Source of the DNA: Collimonas arenae
GTDB taxonomy: Bacteria > Pseudomonadota > Gammaproteobacteria > Burkholderiales > Burkholderiaceae_D
Direction: 5' to 3'
Length of the DNA stretch: 64,000 nucleotides
NCBI RefSeq assembly: GCF_000786695.1
Contig: NZ_CP009962.1
Location: 3,038,001-3,102,000, forward strand
Position numbers and translations under genes: made by a program. This document shows, piece after piece, positions 11,218 to 20,722 of this stretch (the first letter of the stretch is position 1; the number at the start of each line of letters is the position of its first letter). The notes beneath the pieces are model-generated. The model was not told the origin of the DNA and made no database searches. It saw only the letters and a program-made list of their open reading frames with translations.

Positions 11218-11634
11218 TTAAGCAGTCAGGGCTGGGAAGAAGTAAGCGATTTCAACTTTACCGGCTTCAACTGCGTCCGAACCGTGCACTGCGTTCGCAT
11301 CGATCGAGTCAGCGAAATCAGCACGGATAGTGCCTTTTTCCGCTTTCTTAGGATCGGTTGCGCCCATCAGGTCGCGGTGCTTCAATACGGCGTTCTCGCC
11401 TTCCAGGGCTTGGATCATGACTGGTCCGGAGATCATGAAATCAACCAGATCCTTGAAGAAAGGACGCTCGCTGTGAACAGCGTAGAAGCCTTCTGCTTCT
11501 GCGCGCGACAGCTGGGTCATGCGGGCAGCAACGATCTTCAAGCCAGCGTTTTCAAAACGGGTGTAGATTTGGCCGATTACGTTCTTTGCAACTGCGTCTG
11601 GTTTGATAATCGACAGGGTGCGTTCAATTGCCAT
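11218..11634 (-). CDS. ndk: Nucleoside diphosphate kinase
   Basis: 138 aa. It transfers the gamma-phosphate from ATP to NDPs through a phosphohistidine. The signature NAVHGSD with the active-site His is at about residue 114; the N-terminal [12 protein letters not shown] is typical. Length is close to the usual 141. It is first in the minus-strand run and diverges from the Bax-inhibitor gene; the 294 bases between them hold both promoters and no other gene. Confidence 0.97.
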   Translation of the reverse strand: MAIERTLSIIKPDAVAKNVIGQIYTRFENAGLKIVAARMTQLSRAEAEGFYAVHSERPFFKDLVDFMISGPVMIQALEGENAVLKHRDLMGATDPKKAEKGTIRADFADSIDANAVHGSDAVEAGKVEIAYFFPALTA

Positions 11635-11928
11635 CTGAAAAACTCCAATAAAAAGAAAGGGTTAAAGTGTTTTATAAAAGAATTAAATGAGTGACTGGCC
11701 AATAGTTCAATCAACCTTTGATTTTAACACGAAACACCCGTATAGAATCGTCAAAACCAGCCAAAACGCAAGGTGTTCGTCCTATAAAACCAGTATAAAC
11801 CGCCAGAAAAGCGATTCAAAACCCATAGAGAACCACTTTGCCGGTTTGCTGTCTGATGTAAAGATGTCGCTAGCAAGTGCTATGATCGCAACAGTTTAAT
11901 ACTTTTGCAATTTCCAAAGGAGTCCTCA

Positions 11929-12624
11929 ATGAACCCAAATCTGCAACCCACCTACTCACCAGGCAGTACTGCGCTCAGCGTGCAGCATCGCGTGCTACGC
12001 AATACCTACTGGCTGCTGGCGCTGTCCATGCTGCCAACGATTGCCGGCGCCTGGCTTGGGGTCCAGATGGATTTCACATTCTTCAGGAACAGTCCACTGA
12101 TCGGCTTCATGGCATTCATGGCCGTGGCGTTCGGTTTCTTTTATGCAATTGAAAAGACCAAGAACACCGGCTGGGGCGTACTGCTGCTGCTCGGCTTTAC
12201 ATTCTTCATGGGCTTGATGCTGTCACGCCTGATCGGCCATACGCTGGTTGGATATTCCAATGGCGCAACGCTGATCATGATGGCTTTCGGCGGCACCGCC
12301 AGTGTTTTTGTCGTTATGGCAAGTATCGCCACCGTCAGCAAGCGTGACTTCTCGAATATGGGGAAGTGGCTGTTTGCGGGCGTAGTCGTTCTGTTGCTAG
12401 CATCACTGGCTAATGTTTTCCTGCAAATCCCTGCGCTTTATTTGGCAGTATCGGTCATCGCAATTGCGATTTTCTCGGCTTACATCCTGTATGACGTGCA
12501 ACGCATCATCAACGGCGGCGAAACAAACTACATTTCAGCTACGTTGAGCCTGTACCTTGATGTCTACAACATTTTCGTCAATCTGCTCTCCCTGCTGGGA
12601 ATTTTCGGCGGCAACCGGAATTAA
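11929..12624 (+). CDS. Bax inhibitor-1/YccA-family membrane protein
   Basis: 231 aa, about seven hydrophobic segments from residue 30 to the end (WLLALSMLPTIAGAWLG, VLLLLGFTFFMGLML). The terminal segment fits the BI-1/YccA family, whose E. coli member modulates FtsH. The start is MNPNLQPTY, preceded by AAAGGAG at 11916-11922; a TTG at 11905 in frame is upstream of that site. It stands alone on the plus strand between divergent ndk and convergent rlmD. Confidence 0.9.
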   Translation: MNPNLQPTYSPGSTALSVQHRVLRNTYWLLALSMLPTIAGAWLGVQMDFTFFRNSPLIGFMAFMAVAFGFFYAIEKTKNTGWGVLLLLGFTFFMGLMLSRLIGHTLVGYSNGATLIMMAFGGTASVFVVMASIATVSKRDFSNMGKWLFAGVVVLLLASLANVFLQIPALYLAVSVIAIAIFSAYILYDVQRIINGGETNYISATLSLYLDVYNIFVNLLSLLGIFGGNRN

Positions 12625-12642
12625 GCGCATTAAGATAGATAT

Positions 12643-12669
12643 AAAAAAACCGGCTTCGAGCCGGTTTTT
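12643..12669 (+). terminator. Bidirectional intrinsic terminator
   Basis: A-run, then AACCGGCT-TCG-AGCCGGTT, then T-run. The 8-bp stem with a 3-base loop lies between the convergent YccA-family gene and rlmD, and is flanked by A and T tracts on both strands, so it can end both transcripts. Confidence 0.93.
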
Positions 12670-12686
12670 ATTTATGACCAGGAAAT

Positions 12687-14051
12687 TCAAGCCAAATCGA
12701 ACACCGCGATCGATTCCACGTGCGCGGTATGCGGAAACATGTTCACCACGCCAGCCTGACTCAGACGATAGCCCCCCGCAATCAGCAAACCGGCATCGCG
12801 CGCCAATGTTGATGGATTGCATGACACGTAGACAATCCGCCGTGGCATGAAGCTCTTGTCGATGGCCGCCAACCCAACGATCGCCTCGCACACGGCAACT
12901 GCGCCGTCGCGCGGTGGATCTATCAGCATGCGGTCAAACTTGCCCAAAGCGATGAAATCTTCGGCCGTCGCCTCAAACAAATTGCGGCAATAAAACGTTG
13001 TCTTGCCGGCCAATTGATTCACAGCGGCGTTCTCGCCAGCACGGTTGATCAAAGCCTGGCTGCCTTCGATACCTACCACTTCGCGTGCCTGCGTCGCCAG
13101 CGGCAAAGTAAAATTTCCCAGTCCGCAAAACAGATCGGCCACGCGGTCTTGCGGTTGCACATCCAGCAAACGCAAGGCGCGCGCCACCAGCACACGGTTG
13201 ATCTGGTGATTCACCTGCGTGAAATCGGTCGGCTTGAACGGCATCCGCACGCCAAATTCGGGCAAGGTATAGTACAGCTCATCCTGCGCCGGATAAAACG
13301 GTAAGGCAGTGTCTGGGCCGCCTGTCTGCAGCCACCAATGCACCTTGTATTGATCTGCGAAAGCCTTCAGTTTGGCATCATCGTCGCCAGCTAAGGGCGC
13401 CATGATGCGCAACACCAGCACAGTAACCTTGCCTTGCGCGCCCTCGCCTACCGCCAGTTCAATCTGCGGAATATCTTCAATCAAGGTCAGGGATGCAATC
13501 AGCTGGCGCAACGGCACCAGCATCGCCGAAACATTCGCCGGAAGTATTTCGCATTGCTTCATGTCGGTGATGAAGGAGGATTTCCGCTCATGAAAGCCGA
13601 CCAGCACGCCACCCTTTTTAGGCACATTGCGCACCGAAATACGGGCACGATAGCGATAACCCCAGGTCGGTCCGTAGATCGGCCGCAACATAGATTCCGC
13701 CTTGACCTTACCGATATGCCACAGGTTGTCTTCCAAAACACGCTGCTTGATGGCGACCTGCGCTGACGGCTCCAGATGCTGCATGGCGCAGCCGCCGCAA
13801 ATGCCGAATACAGCGCATTGCGGCTTGACGCGCATCACTGACTCCTTATGCAAGGCAGTCATGGTGGCGGCTTCCCACTTGGCTTTCTTTCGATACGACT
13901 GGAAGCTGACGCGCTCGCCCGGCAAAGCGCCTTCGACAAAGATTACCTTGCCTTGCGTACCGTCTTCATTTTGCAAATGGCCGATCCCACGCGCATCCAT
14001 GTCGAGGGATTTGATATCGATAGTGTCTTGTTGCATAAGAAACGCAGTCAT
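12687..14051 (-). CDS. rlmD: RlmD, 23S rRNA (uracil1939-C5)-methyltransferase
   Basis: 454 aa SAM-dependent enzyme. It has an N-terminal TRAM domain (VEGALPGERV), the iron-sulfur cysteines C-x5-CGGC in CAVFGICGGCAMQH (about 78-90), and the SAM motif DLFCGLGNF. The catalytic region is DPPRDG, followed by YVSCNPSTLARD with the nucleophilic Cys. MQQDTIDIK at 14036 is an alternative start. It lies downstream of rpoS on the same strand, as in other Burkholderiales, with 188 bases between that hold no gene. Confidence 0.94.
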   Translation of the reverse strand: MTAFLMQQDTIDIKSLDMDARGIGHLQNEDGTQGKVIFVEGALPGERVSFQSYRKKAKWEAATMTALHKESVMRVKPQCAVFGICGGCAMQHLEPSAQVAIKQRVLEDNLWHIGKVKAESMLRPIYGPTWGYRYRARISVRNVPKKGGVLVGFHERKSSFITDMKQCEILPANVSAMLVPLRQLIASLTLIEDIPQIELAVGEGAQGKVTVLVLRIMAPLAGDDDAKLKAFADQYKVHWWLQTGGPDTALPFYPAQDELYYTLPEFGVRMPFKPTDFTQVNHQINRVLVARALRLLDVQPQDRVADLFCGLGNFTLPLATQAREVVGIEGSQALINRAGENAAVNQLAGKTTFYCRNLFEATAEDFIALGKFDRMLIDPPRDGAVAVCEAIVGLAAIDKSFMPRRIVYVSCNPSTLARDAGLLIAGGYRLSQAGVVNMFPHTAHVESIAVFDLA

Positions 14052-14239
14052 GTGCCGCCCGGCGCGGGCAACTTGGGATGAAAAGAAAATAGCCGGAGAT
14101 TATAGCGCCATGCAAGGATATGTTGCTCGGAATAGCGTAGCGCGATCAGATGAGCGCCCAGCCTGATCAGGATGATCGGGACAATCAGCTGACTGGAGCA
14201 GGAACCAGAAAAAACTGCCCTAGGCCACAATACCTTACG

Positions 14240-15271
14240 TCAAAGGAAGGAATCCTTGCCAACGCCCTTGGCGCCCAGCAAGCGCTTTAACTTAAGCAAG
14301 GCTTCTTGCTGAATCTGCCGCACCCGTTCGCGCGTGACGCCGATTTCCGCAGCCAGCTCTTCAAGGGTAGACGGGTCGTCATTATCCAGGCCAAAGCGAC
14401 GCATGATGACATTGCGCTGCTTGTCGGTCAGCTTTTCCAGCCAGACTCGCACAAGAATTGAAGTTTCCTGCTGTTCAGCCCGGGAATCGGGGTTTTCTTC
14501 GGTCGCACTAGGCAACAGATCCATCAAACTAGCCAGGGGATCCTGGTCTAGCGGCGCATCCAGCGAAGCCGCGTGTTCCGACAACGCTAGCACGTCTTGC
14601 ACGTCTTCCACAGGCCGGTCGACCAGATGCGCGATATCTTCAGCACTTGCATCCTTACCGTCGTGATGCTGCGCTTCCAGATGATATTTGGCGCGCAGGA
14701 TCTGATTCAGCTCGCGCACCATGTGCACCGGTAAGCGTACCGTGCGCGCCTGGTTCATGATGGCGCGCTCGATGCTTTGGCGTATCCACCAAGTGGCGTA
14801 GGTAGAAAAACGGAAACCGCGCTCGGGTTCGAACTTGTCGATAGCCCGCATCAGGCCGAGATTGCCCTCCTCGATCAGATCGAGCAAGGCCACGCCTCGA
14901 TTGATATAGTGTTTGGCAATCGACACCACCAGCCGCAGGTTGTGCTCGATCATTTTCTGCCGGGCTTCGAAATTGCCCTGCTTCGCCAGAGTAGCGAAAT
15001 GAACCTCTTCGGCTACGGTCAACAACGGCCGGGTGCCAATCTGGTTCAGATAGTGCTGAGTAGTGTCGGTCGATAGCTCTGCCGCCAAAACCTTCTTCAG
15101 CTCCTCGACGCCATCAACCACGACGACAACGCCGTCGACCACTACCTCGTCGTCGATATCCTGCTCCACGGCGACAGTATCAACATCGTCGTCATCACGC
15201 CCATCATCGGCCAGTTGCTCCGATGAGACCTCATGCTCTTCGTCTTGATGATCTGCCGGCCGTTTGCTCAT
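14240..15271 (-). CDS. rpoS: RpoS, stationary-phase sigma factor
   Basis: 343 aa sigma-70-family factor for general stress. Region 2 is clear ([57 protein letters not shown]). Regions 3 and 4 follow ([19 protein letters not shown]), ending in GVGKDSFL. The N terminus before region 1.2 is acidic with a valine-rich tract ([15 protein letters not shown], about 43-57). Its ATG abuts the nlpD stop (TAAATG), so a promoter inside nlpD is likely, as known in other species. Confidence 0.97.
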   Translation of the reverse strand: MSKRPADHQDEEHEVSSEQLADDGRDDDDVDTVAVEQDIDDEVVVDGVVVVVDGVEELKKVLAAELSTDTTQHYLNQIGTRPLLTVAEEVHFATLAKQGNFEARQKMIEHNLRLVVSIAKHYINRGVALLDLIEEGNLGLMRAIDKFEPERGFRFSTYATWWIRQSIERAIMNQARTVRLPVHMVRELNQILRAKYHLEAQHHDGKDASAEDIAHLVDRPVEDVQDVLALSEHAASLDAPLDQDPLASLMDLLPSATEENPDSRAEQQETSILVRVWLEKLTDKQRNVIMRRFGLDNDDPSTLEELAAEIGVTRERVRQIQQEALLKLKRLLGAKGVGKDSFL

Positions 15272-16258
15272 TTAGCGATTTGGTAGGAATTTCGATGGAT
15301 CGACAGGCTTGCCTTGCTGGCGAATTTCGAAGTGCAACTTGACCACGTCGCTGTCCGAATTTCCCATCTCGGCAATTTTCTGGCCCTTGCTTACCGTCTG
15401 GCCTTCCTTCACCAGAATGGTCTTATTATGCGCGTAAGCGGACAACAAGTTATTAGTATGTTTGATGATAACCAAATTACCATAGCCACGGATACCGCTA
15501 CCTGCATACATGACCTTGCCGCCAGCAGCCGCCACCACAGATTGCCCTGACTTGCCAGCAATATCGATACCCTTTTTGCCCTGGTCGAAAGCGCCAACCT
15601 GCTTGCCTTCCGCCGGCCACATCCAGTCCACCTTATCCTCATCGCCCGATGATGATGCCGCTGGCGGGGTTGCCGTACCGGCAGCCGCAACTGCCGGCGC
15701 CACTACAGCGGGCACGGCCACAGTTTTCGGCATATCCGGGGATGAAACAGCATCCGGTTTTTGTAACTCCGCCAACGCGGCATCGGAATAAGGCCTCTTG
15801 TCGCCACGCGGCCCGCTCTTGTTGGCAACATTGCCACCACCACCCGCAGGCGTCGATGGCGAAGCAGTCAGCGACCTTACTTCGACTCCGGAACCCGTCG
15901 CCACACTACCTGTCTGAGCGCCGCCAGCCGATCCGGAATTGCCATCCGGCGGCTGTACTCGCAGCACCTGGCCCACCTTGATGTCATTGGCGTTATCCAG
16001 CTTGTTCCAAGCCACAATGTCACGATAACTCTGACCGAATTCAAGCGCGATCCGGTACAAGGTATCGCCTTGCTTGACGGTGTAAGAACCACGTCCGTCG
16101 GCCGCACGCGGCGTATCAGGCGTGGCCGTGCCGGTGGTGGCGACATTACCGCCGGAACGGCGCTCGACGACCGGAGCGGGAGTACGCGGAGTGGTACATG
16201 CCGCCAGCGTACCGATCATTACCCCTAAAGCTATAAAGCGAGTTTTCTTCATTCTCAT
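15272..16258 (-). CDS. nlpD: NlpD, LysM/degenerate M23 amidase-activator lipoprotein
   Basis: 328 aa. The signal peptide ends in lipobox LAAC. A LysM domain follows (YTVKQGDTLYRIALEFGQSY, then NDIKVGQVLRV), then a Gly/Ser/Ala/Pro linker and a C-terminal M23 domain. That domain reads KGIDIAG where active peptidases have a zinc-binding HxxxD, so it is probably not catalytic. NlpD proteins act by activating an N-acetylmuramoyl-L-alanine amidase for daughter-cell separation. Start MRMKKTRF at 16258, or 16252; the longer frame from 16414 overlaps pcm. Confidence 0.92.
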   Translation of the reverse strand: MRMKKTRFIALGVMIGTLAACTTPRTPAPVVERRSGGNVATTGTATPDTPRAADGRGSYTVKQGDTLYRIALEFGQSYRDIVAWNKLDNANDIKVGQVLRVQPPDGNSGSAGGAQTGSVATGSGVEVRSLTASPSTPAGGGGNVANKSGPRGDKRPYSDAALAELQKPDAVSSPDMPKTVAVPAVVAPAVAAAGTATPPAASSSGDEDKVDWMWPAEGKQVGAFDQGKKGIDIAGKSGQSVVAAAGGKVMYAGSGIRGYGNLVIIKHTNNLLSAYAHNKTILVKEGQTVSKGQKIAEMGNSDSDVVKLHFEIRQQGKPVDPSKFLPNR

Positions 16259-16349
16259 TACATTAAAATTAGTGTGGCGACCCAGTCGCTGATTGTTCGT
16301 CAATTTATTCGTCAATATTTTCACCCGCTGCCGCACCAGCCGGCAATCT

Positions 16350-17255
16350 TCAAACTGTACCGGCACGCAAAGGCACAAAATGACAGTCTTCCAGTGTGGT
16401 GCTGGTCCAATCAAATTTACTGATTCGCTGGATAAGCTGCAGTACTTGATGACGGGAACCGACCGGCGCCACCAAGCGGCCGCCGATCGTCATCTGATCC
16501 AGTAACGCTTGCGGCACTTCAAGTCCCGCTGCCGCCAGAATGATACCGTCGAAAGGCGCTACCTGCGGCAGCCCAAGCATACCATCTCCGTAATGCAAAC
16601 GGACGTTGGCAATCCGCAGCGGCCGCAAGTTGTTACGCGCCAGCTCATGCAACGGCTTGATACGTTCGATCGAATACACCTCCTTGGCCACCAGCGACAA
16701 CACTGCCGCTTGATATCCGCAGCCAGTGCCGATTTCCAGCACTTTGTTCAAGACGCCGCCTTGCTGGTTATCGCGCATGATCTCTATCATGCGCGCAACG
16801 ATGTACGGTTGTGAAATGGTCTGATGATGACCAATTGGCAAAGAAGCGTCAATATAAGCCTGGCTCGACAACCCCGGCTCCATGAACATATGACGCGGCA
16901 CGGTTTCCATCGCTGCCAGTACTTTGGCATCGCACACACCTTGCTTGGCAACCCGTGCCACCATGGCCTTGCGCACTCCCTCGGAAACCATCGAACTGGA
17001 ACGGTCGACGTGGCTGGCTGTCCGGCTCGGACGCGCCATCTGCTGGCTTGCCGCCGGCGTTTTCTTCGGCGGCGATGAAGCTGGAGCGGCGCCTGATTCG
17101 GAGCCGGAGCGTGGCGTGCTGCGGGAATTTTCCCAGGCAGCATTCTTGGTTGCAGTCTGCGGCGTCGCCACGCTGCGGTTACTGCGGTCAGCGCTTGGTT
17201 TTTTATCGACTACCGATGACAGTTGCAATGGAAAACGCTTCGCCTTGTCGGTCAT
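16350..17255 (-). CDS. pcm: Protein-L-isoaspartate O-methyltransferase with long N-terminal extension
   Basis: 301 aa. It repairs isoaspartyl residues using SAM. The enzyme domain starts near residue 88 ([18 protein letters not shown]) and contains [15 protein letters not shown] and the SAM loop [14 protein letters not shown]. coli Pcm is about 208 aa; here about 85 Ser/Pro/Ala/Lys-rich residues precede the domain and look disordered. Its ATG overlaps the surE stop (ATGA), in line with the conserved surE-pcm-nlpD-rpoS order. Confidence 0.95.
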   Translation of the reverse strand: MTDKAKRFPLQLSSVVDKKPSADRSNRSVATPQTATKNAAWENSRSTPRSGSESGAAPASSPPKKTPAASQQMARPSRTASHVDRSSSMVSEGVRKAMVARVAKQGVCDAKVLAAMETVPRHMFMEPGLSSQAYIDASLPIGHHQTISQPYIVARMIEIMRDNQQGGVLNKVLEIGTGCGYQAAVLSLVAKEVYSIERIKPLHELARNNLRPLRIANVRLHYGDGMLGLPQVAPFDGIILAAAGLEVPQALLDQMTIGGRLVAPVGSRHQVLQLIQRISKFDWTSTTLEDCHFVPLRAGTV

Positions 17256-17989
17256 GACAAGTCTTTCCTCAGCGCGGCCAACTGGGTTGCATGCGTTAAA
17301 TCTATTTGCAAAGGCGTGATTGAGACATGGCCGTTGGCGGTGGCATGAAAATCGGTGCCCTCGCCAGCATCGCGCGCACCGCCCGGCGGTCCGATCCAGT
17401 AAATGTCGCGGCCGTGCGGATCTTGCGCCTTGATCACCGATTCCGACTCATGCCGCTTACCCAGCCGGGTCGCTAGCGCCGGCTTCAACTGCGCATAAGG
17501 CAGGTTGGGTATATTCACGTTCAGCAAATAAGGCTGCGGCAGATTGTCAAAGCGCCGCTCGACGATATCGCGCGCCACCATGGCTGCCGCCTCCAGCTCT
17601 TCCCAGCCTTTGTGCAACTGCGAAAAAGCGATGGCAGGAATCCCGAACAGAAAGCCCTCCGTAGCCGCTGCCACGGTACCCGAATACAGCGTGTCGTCGC
17701 CCATGTTCTGGCCTTGATTGATGCCCGAAACGATCAGATCCGGACGGAAATTCAACAAGCCTGTTAAAGCCACATGCACGCAATCGGATGGCGTGCCATT
17801 AACGAAATAGAAACCGTTTTCGGCGCGCTGGACAGACAAGGGACGATCCAGCGTCAGAGAGTTGGAAGAGCCGGAACGATTGCTGTCCGGGGCTACCACG
17901 ACGATTTCAGCAATCGGCGTCAATGCGTTTGCCAGAGCAATAATGCCCGGCGCCAAGTAGCCATCGTCGTTACTGATCAGAATTTTCAT
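17252..17989 (-). CDS. surE: SurE, 5'/3'-nucleotidase
   Basis: 245 aa metal-dependent survival protein that dephosphorylates nucleoside monophosphates. The metal-site motif is [10 protein letters not shown] (residues 6-15). [13 protein letters not shown] and [22 protein letters not shown] carry the other metal and substrate residues. Full length. First gene of the surE-pcm-nlpD-rpoS run, divergent from the phasin gene; the 251 bases between them show no further gene. Confidence 0.96.
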   Translation of the reverse strand: MKILISNDDGYLAPGIIALANALTPIAEIVVVAPDSNRSGSSNSLTLDRPLSVQRAENGFYFVNGTPSDCVHVALTGLLNFRPDLIVSGINQGQNMGDDTLYSGTVAAATEGFLFGIPAIAFSQLHKGWEELEAAAMVARDIVERRFDNLPQPYLLNVNIPNLPYAQLKPALATRLGKRHESESVIKAQDPHGRDIYWIGPPGGARDAGEGTDFHATANGHVSITPLQIDLTHATQLAALRKDLS

Positions 17990-18240
17990 AATGGGATTTT
18001 ACCTGAAGCAATGTTACTGATTTATGAAGATTTGGGAAATTTAACCAGCTCTCTGTCAGAGACCCATTTCCCATGAAATTAGTTGCCCTTCTTGCACCGA
18101 AATATATCAATTGCAAAATTATGTTGCGCCGCCACATAAAATCTACAATGCTTCAATAAAAACAGGTATTGTTAGCGCTATCAAGACTACTCGGATGAGC
18201 ACACTGGTGTTTGCCGTCGTCAGATCACCAAGGAGTCACC

Positions 18241-18765
18241 ATGAAATCGTACCGCGTCCGCAGCCCTATCTCCACCAGCCCGGATATCCCAAGCGACCCC
18301 GTCGCTTCTATTAACGCATGGACCGACTTGATGCTTAAAGCCGGAGAAATGATGAGCGCCTCCGCCCAGGTAATCGGCCACCGCACCGCGCGCATGGCAA
18401 TGGCCGGACCAGCGCCCAGCCAACGTGACCGCAATGAGTTCAATCTGATGAGCCGGGAAAAAATCGAAGCGCTCACAGAGTCGGCCCACGCAATGGCGAT
18501 CCGGATGATGAGCATGCATCAGGAAACCGCTCGCCTGGCGATCCAGCAAATGCTCAACGGCGCCGCCAACCTGATGTCGGTCGCTAGCAGCAACAGTCTG
18601 CACCAGTCAGGACATCACCAAAACAAGCTGGCGCAAGACACCATGCACGATTCGGCTAAAGCGATGTCGCAGTTCAATACTTCGCTGGCGAATATCGCCC
18701 AGACCGGATTGCAGCCATTGCATGCGCGGGCTACGGCCAATGCAAAGCGCCTGAAAAAACTCTAG
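18241..18765 (+). CDS. Phasin-like polyhydroxyalkanoate granule-associated protein
   Basis: 174 aa, helical and rich in Met, Ala and Gln, with no signal peptide or membrane segment. The segment INAWTDLMLKAGEMMSASAQVIGHRTARMA and the following EKIEALTESAHAMA resemble phasins of Burkholderiales that coat PHA granules. Start chosen at 18241, which has AAGGAG 8 bases upstream; an ATG at 18211 lacks such a site. Its TAG stop shares the bases CTAG with the stop of the convergent phosphopantetheinyl transferase gene. Confidence 0.8.
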   Translation: MKSYRVRSPISTSPDIPSDPVASINAWTDLMLKAGEMMSASAQVIGHRTARMAMAGPAPSQRDRNEFNLMSREKIEALTESAHAMAIRMMSMHQETARLAIQQMLNGAANLMSVASSNSLHQSGHHQNKLAQDTMHDSAKAMSQFNTSLANIAQTGLQPLHARATANAKRLKKL

Positions 18766-19469
18766 GACTCAAACAGTTGCCTGCCGACCAGGCCAATGAC
18801 GTCGCCCCTTGACAGGTAAATCCGCTCAATCGAAGTTAACCGCTCGCGGCTACAGAGGGTAAGCGAAAAACCCGGCAGGGACCAACTGCGGGCGTGCCAT
18901 CCCGGTCCGGACCTAAGCCGCACGCCAGCAACTACGAGGTTCGGCATTGCCGAATCGGCGCCATCGACCGACATCAATTTGTAGAGCGCCTCTTTACTGC
19001 TCCATAGCGTGTAAAAATCGGCTACCCGGTCGCAAGGAGGGCAATCAGACAACCACTTGCTTTCTGCCGCCGAAAAAGCATTACGCCCAATCGCCTCGAC
19101 ATCGCGCTCACCATCCATTGCTTCAATATCGACACCCAGCGGTGTATCCACGCTGGCAGCGCACGCGATCCAGCCACGGCTATGAGACAAGCTTAAATGT
19201 GGACGAATCGGGCAACCATCTGGCAATCGCACTTGTGGCGCGCGGCCCTTGCATTCGATAACCTGAACTGCCTCGAAGGCGATGCCGGCAAGACGGGCAA
19301 CGACAGAGCGCAACAGGATCCGCCCCAACAGAAACTCACGCTGGCGCAGCGGCCGCACAAAGCGCCGATAGCGCAACAGCTCTGCCTCGCTCAGCCAAAC
19401 GAGAAAGCGAGCGCAGTCAACCTCATCCAACGTATTGGCGTCAAACAGCCAGATGACAGCGGAGCGCAC
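18762..19469 (-). CDS. 4'-phosphopantetheinyl transferase of the aryl polyene cluster
   Basis: 235 aa Sfp/AcpT-type enzyme that would load phosphopantetheine onto the two cluster ACPs. Motifs are GVDIEAMD (about 119-126, Mg-binding Asp/Glu) and WSSKEALYKL (about 167-176). HLSLSHSRGW before them is the usual P-loop-like segment. It starts with GTG at 19469, 8 bases after the last ketosynthase stop, and is the last gene of the operon. The stop overlaps that of the phasin on the other strand, leaving no room for a terminator. Confidence 0.9.
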   Translation of the reverse strand: MRSAVIWLFDANTLDEVDCARFLVWLSEAELLRYRRFVRPLRQREFLLGRILLRSVVARLAGIAFEAVQVIECKGRAPQVRLPDGCPIRPHLSLSHSRGWIACAASVDTPLGVDIEAMDGERDVEAIGRNAFSAAESKWLSDCPPCDRVADFYTLWSSKEALYKLMSVDGADSAMPNLVVAGVRLRSGPGWHARSWSLPGFSLTLCSRERLTSIERIYLSRGDVIGLVGRQLFES

Positions 19470-19477
19470 AGGAAAAA

Positions 19478-20722
19478 TTAATCCAGGCGCTTGAAAATCA
19501 GCGAAGTATTAATCCCGCCGAACGCAAAATTGTTCGACATCACATACTCGCATTCCAGACTGCGGCCCTGATCGACGATGTAGTCCAGCTCGGCGCACAG
19601 CGGGTCGAGCTGCTTCAGGTTGATGGTCGGCGCGAACCAGCCGGAACGCATCATTTCAATGCTGACCCAGGCTTCCAGCGCACCGCACGCACCCAAGGTG
19701 TGGCCGGTGTAGCTCTTCAACGAACTGATCGCAGTTTGCCGGTTGAATACCGCAGCTGTGGCGTGCGATTCGGCAATGTCGCCCTGCTCCGTGCCGGTGC
19801 CGTGGGCGTTGATATAACCGATGGCCGAGGCTGGCAACCCGGCATCCGCCAGCGCCTGCGTCATCGCTATCTGCATAGTGCTGGCGTTCGGATGGGTGAC
19901 GTGGCAACCGTCGCTGTTGGTGCCGAAGCCGACGATTTCGGCATACAGCCTGGCGCCTCTGGCGCGCGCATGCTCAAAGTCTTCCAGGATCAGCGTCCCC
20001 GCACCCTCGCCGATCACCAGGCCGTCGCGGCTGCTATCGAACGGACTGGGGGTCATGGCCGGCGTGTCGTTGCGAATGCTGGTGGCGAACAAGGTATCGA
20101 ACACCGCCGCTTCGGTAGCGCACAGCTCTTCAGCGCCGCCGGCGACCATGACTTGCTGGCGGCCGCTACGGATTGCCTCGTAAGCGTAGCCGATGCCCTG
20201 GCTGCCGGAGGTGCAGGCGCTGGAGGTGGTGATTACACGGCCGGTAATACCGAAAAACACGCCGATATTGACCGGTGCGGTATGCGCCATCATCTTGATA
20301 TAGGTGGTGGCATTGATGCCGCGGGTGCTGCGTTCTTCCATCATGCGGCCAAAATCGCCAATCGCCGCCGGAGTGCCTGCGGACGAACCGTAGGCTACAC
20401 CGCAGACACCGCTTTTTAGCAAGGGATCGTCGATCAGACCGGCATCGATCAAGGCCAGTTCGCTGGCCCGGGTTGCCATCAGCGCCACCCGGCCCATGCT
20501 GCGGGTGCTCTTGCGGCTATACCGTTCGGACAGCGAAAACTCGGCGGCAGGTGCGCCCAGCTGGGTGTTCAAGCCATCGTAGTCGGCCCACTCGTGCATG
20601 CGCACGACGGCGTTGCGGTAACTGCCGAGATGGGCTCGGATAGCGTTCCAGTCGTTGCCGATCGGACTGATGCCGGCCATGCCGGTGACCACCACCCGGC
20701 GCGCTGTCATGTGGTGCGTCAT
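19478..20722 (-). CDS. apeR: Beta-ketoacyl-ACP synthase (ApeR-like)
   Basis: 414 aa FabF/KAS II-type condensing enzyme with a complete active site: Cys in SSACTSGSQGIGYA, His in NAHGTGTEQGD, and His in GHTLGACGALEAW. It probably performs one of the decarboxylative condensations that build the polyene. ATG overlaps the ketoreductase stop by ATGA. By content and order it corresponds to ApeR of aryl polyene clusters; which condensations it does, versus the second ketosynthase at 21953-23128, cannot be told from sequence. Confidence 0.9.
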   Translation of the reverse strand: MTHHMTARRVVVTGMAGISPIGNDWNAIRAHLGSYRNAVVRMHEWADYDGLNTQLGAPAAEFSLSERYSRKSTRSMGRVALMATRASELALIDAGLIDDPLLKSGVCGVAYGSSAGTPAAIGDFGRMMEERSTRGINATTYIKMMAHTAPVNIGVFFGITGRVITTSSACTSGSQGIGYAYEAIRSGRQQVMVAGGAEELCATEAAVFDTLFATSIRNDTPAMTPSPFDSSRDGLVIGEGAGTLILEDFEHARARGARLYAEIVGFGTNSDGCHVTHPNASTMQIAMTQALADAGLPASAIGYINAHGTGTEQGDIAESHATAAVFNRQTAISSLKSYTGHTLGACGALEAWVSIEMMRSGWFAPTINLKQLDPLCAELDYIVDQGRSLECEYVMSNNFAFGGINTSLIFKRLD

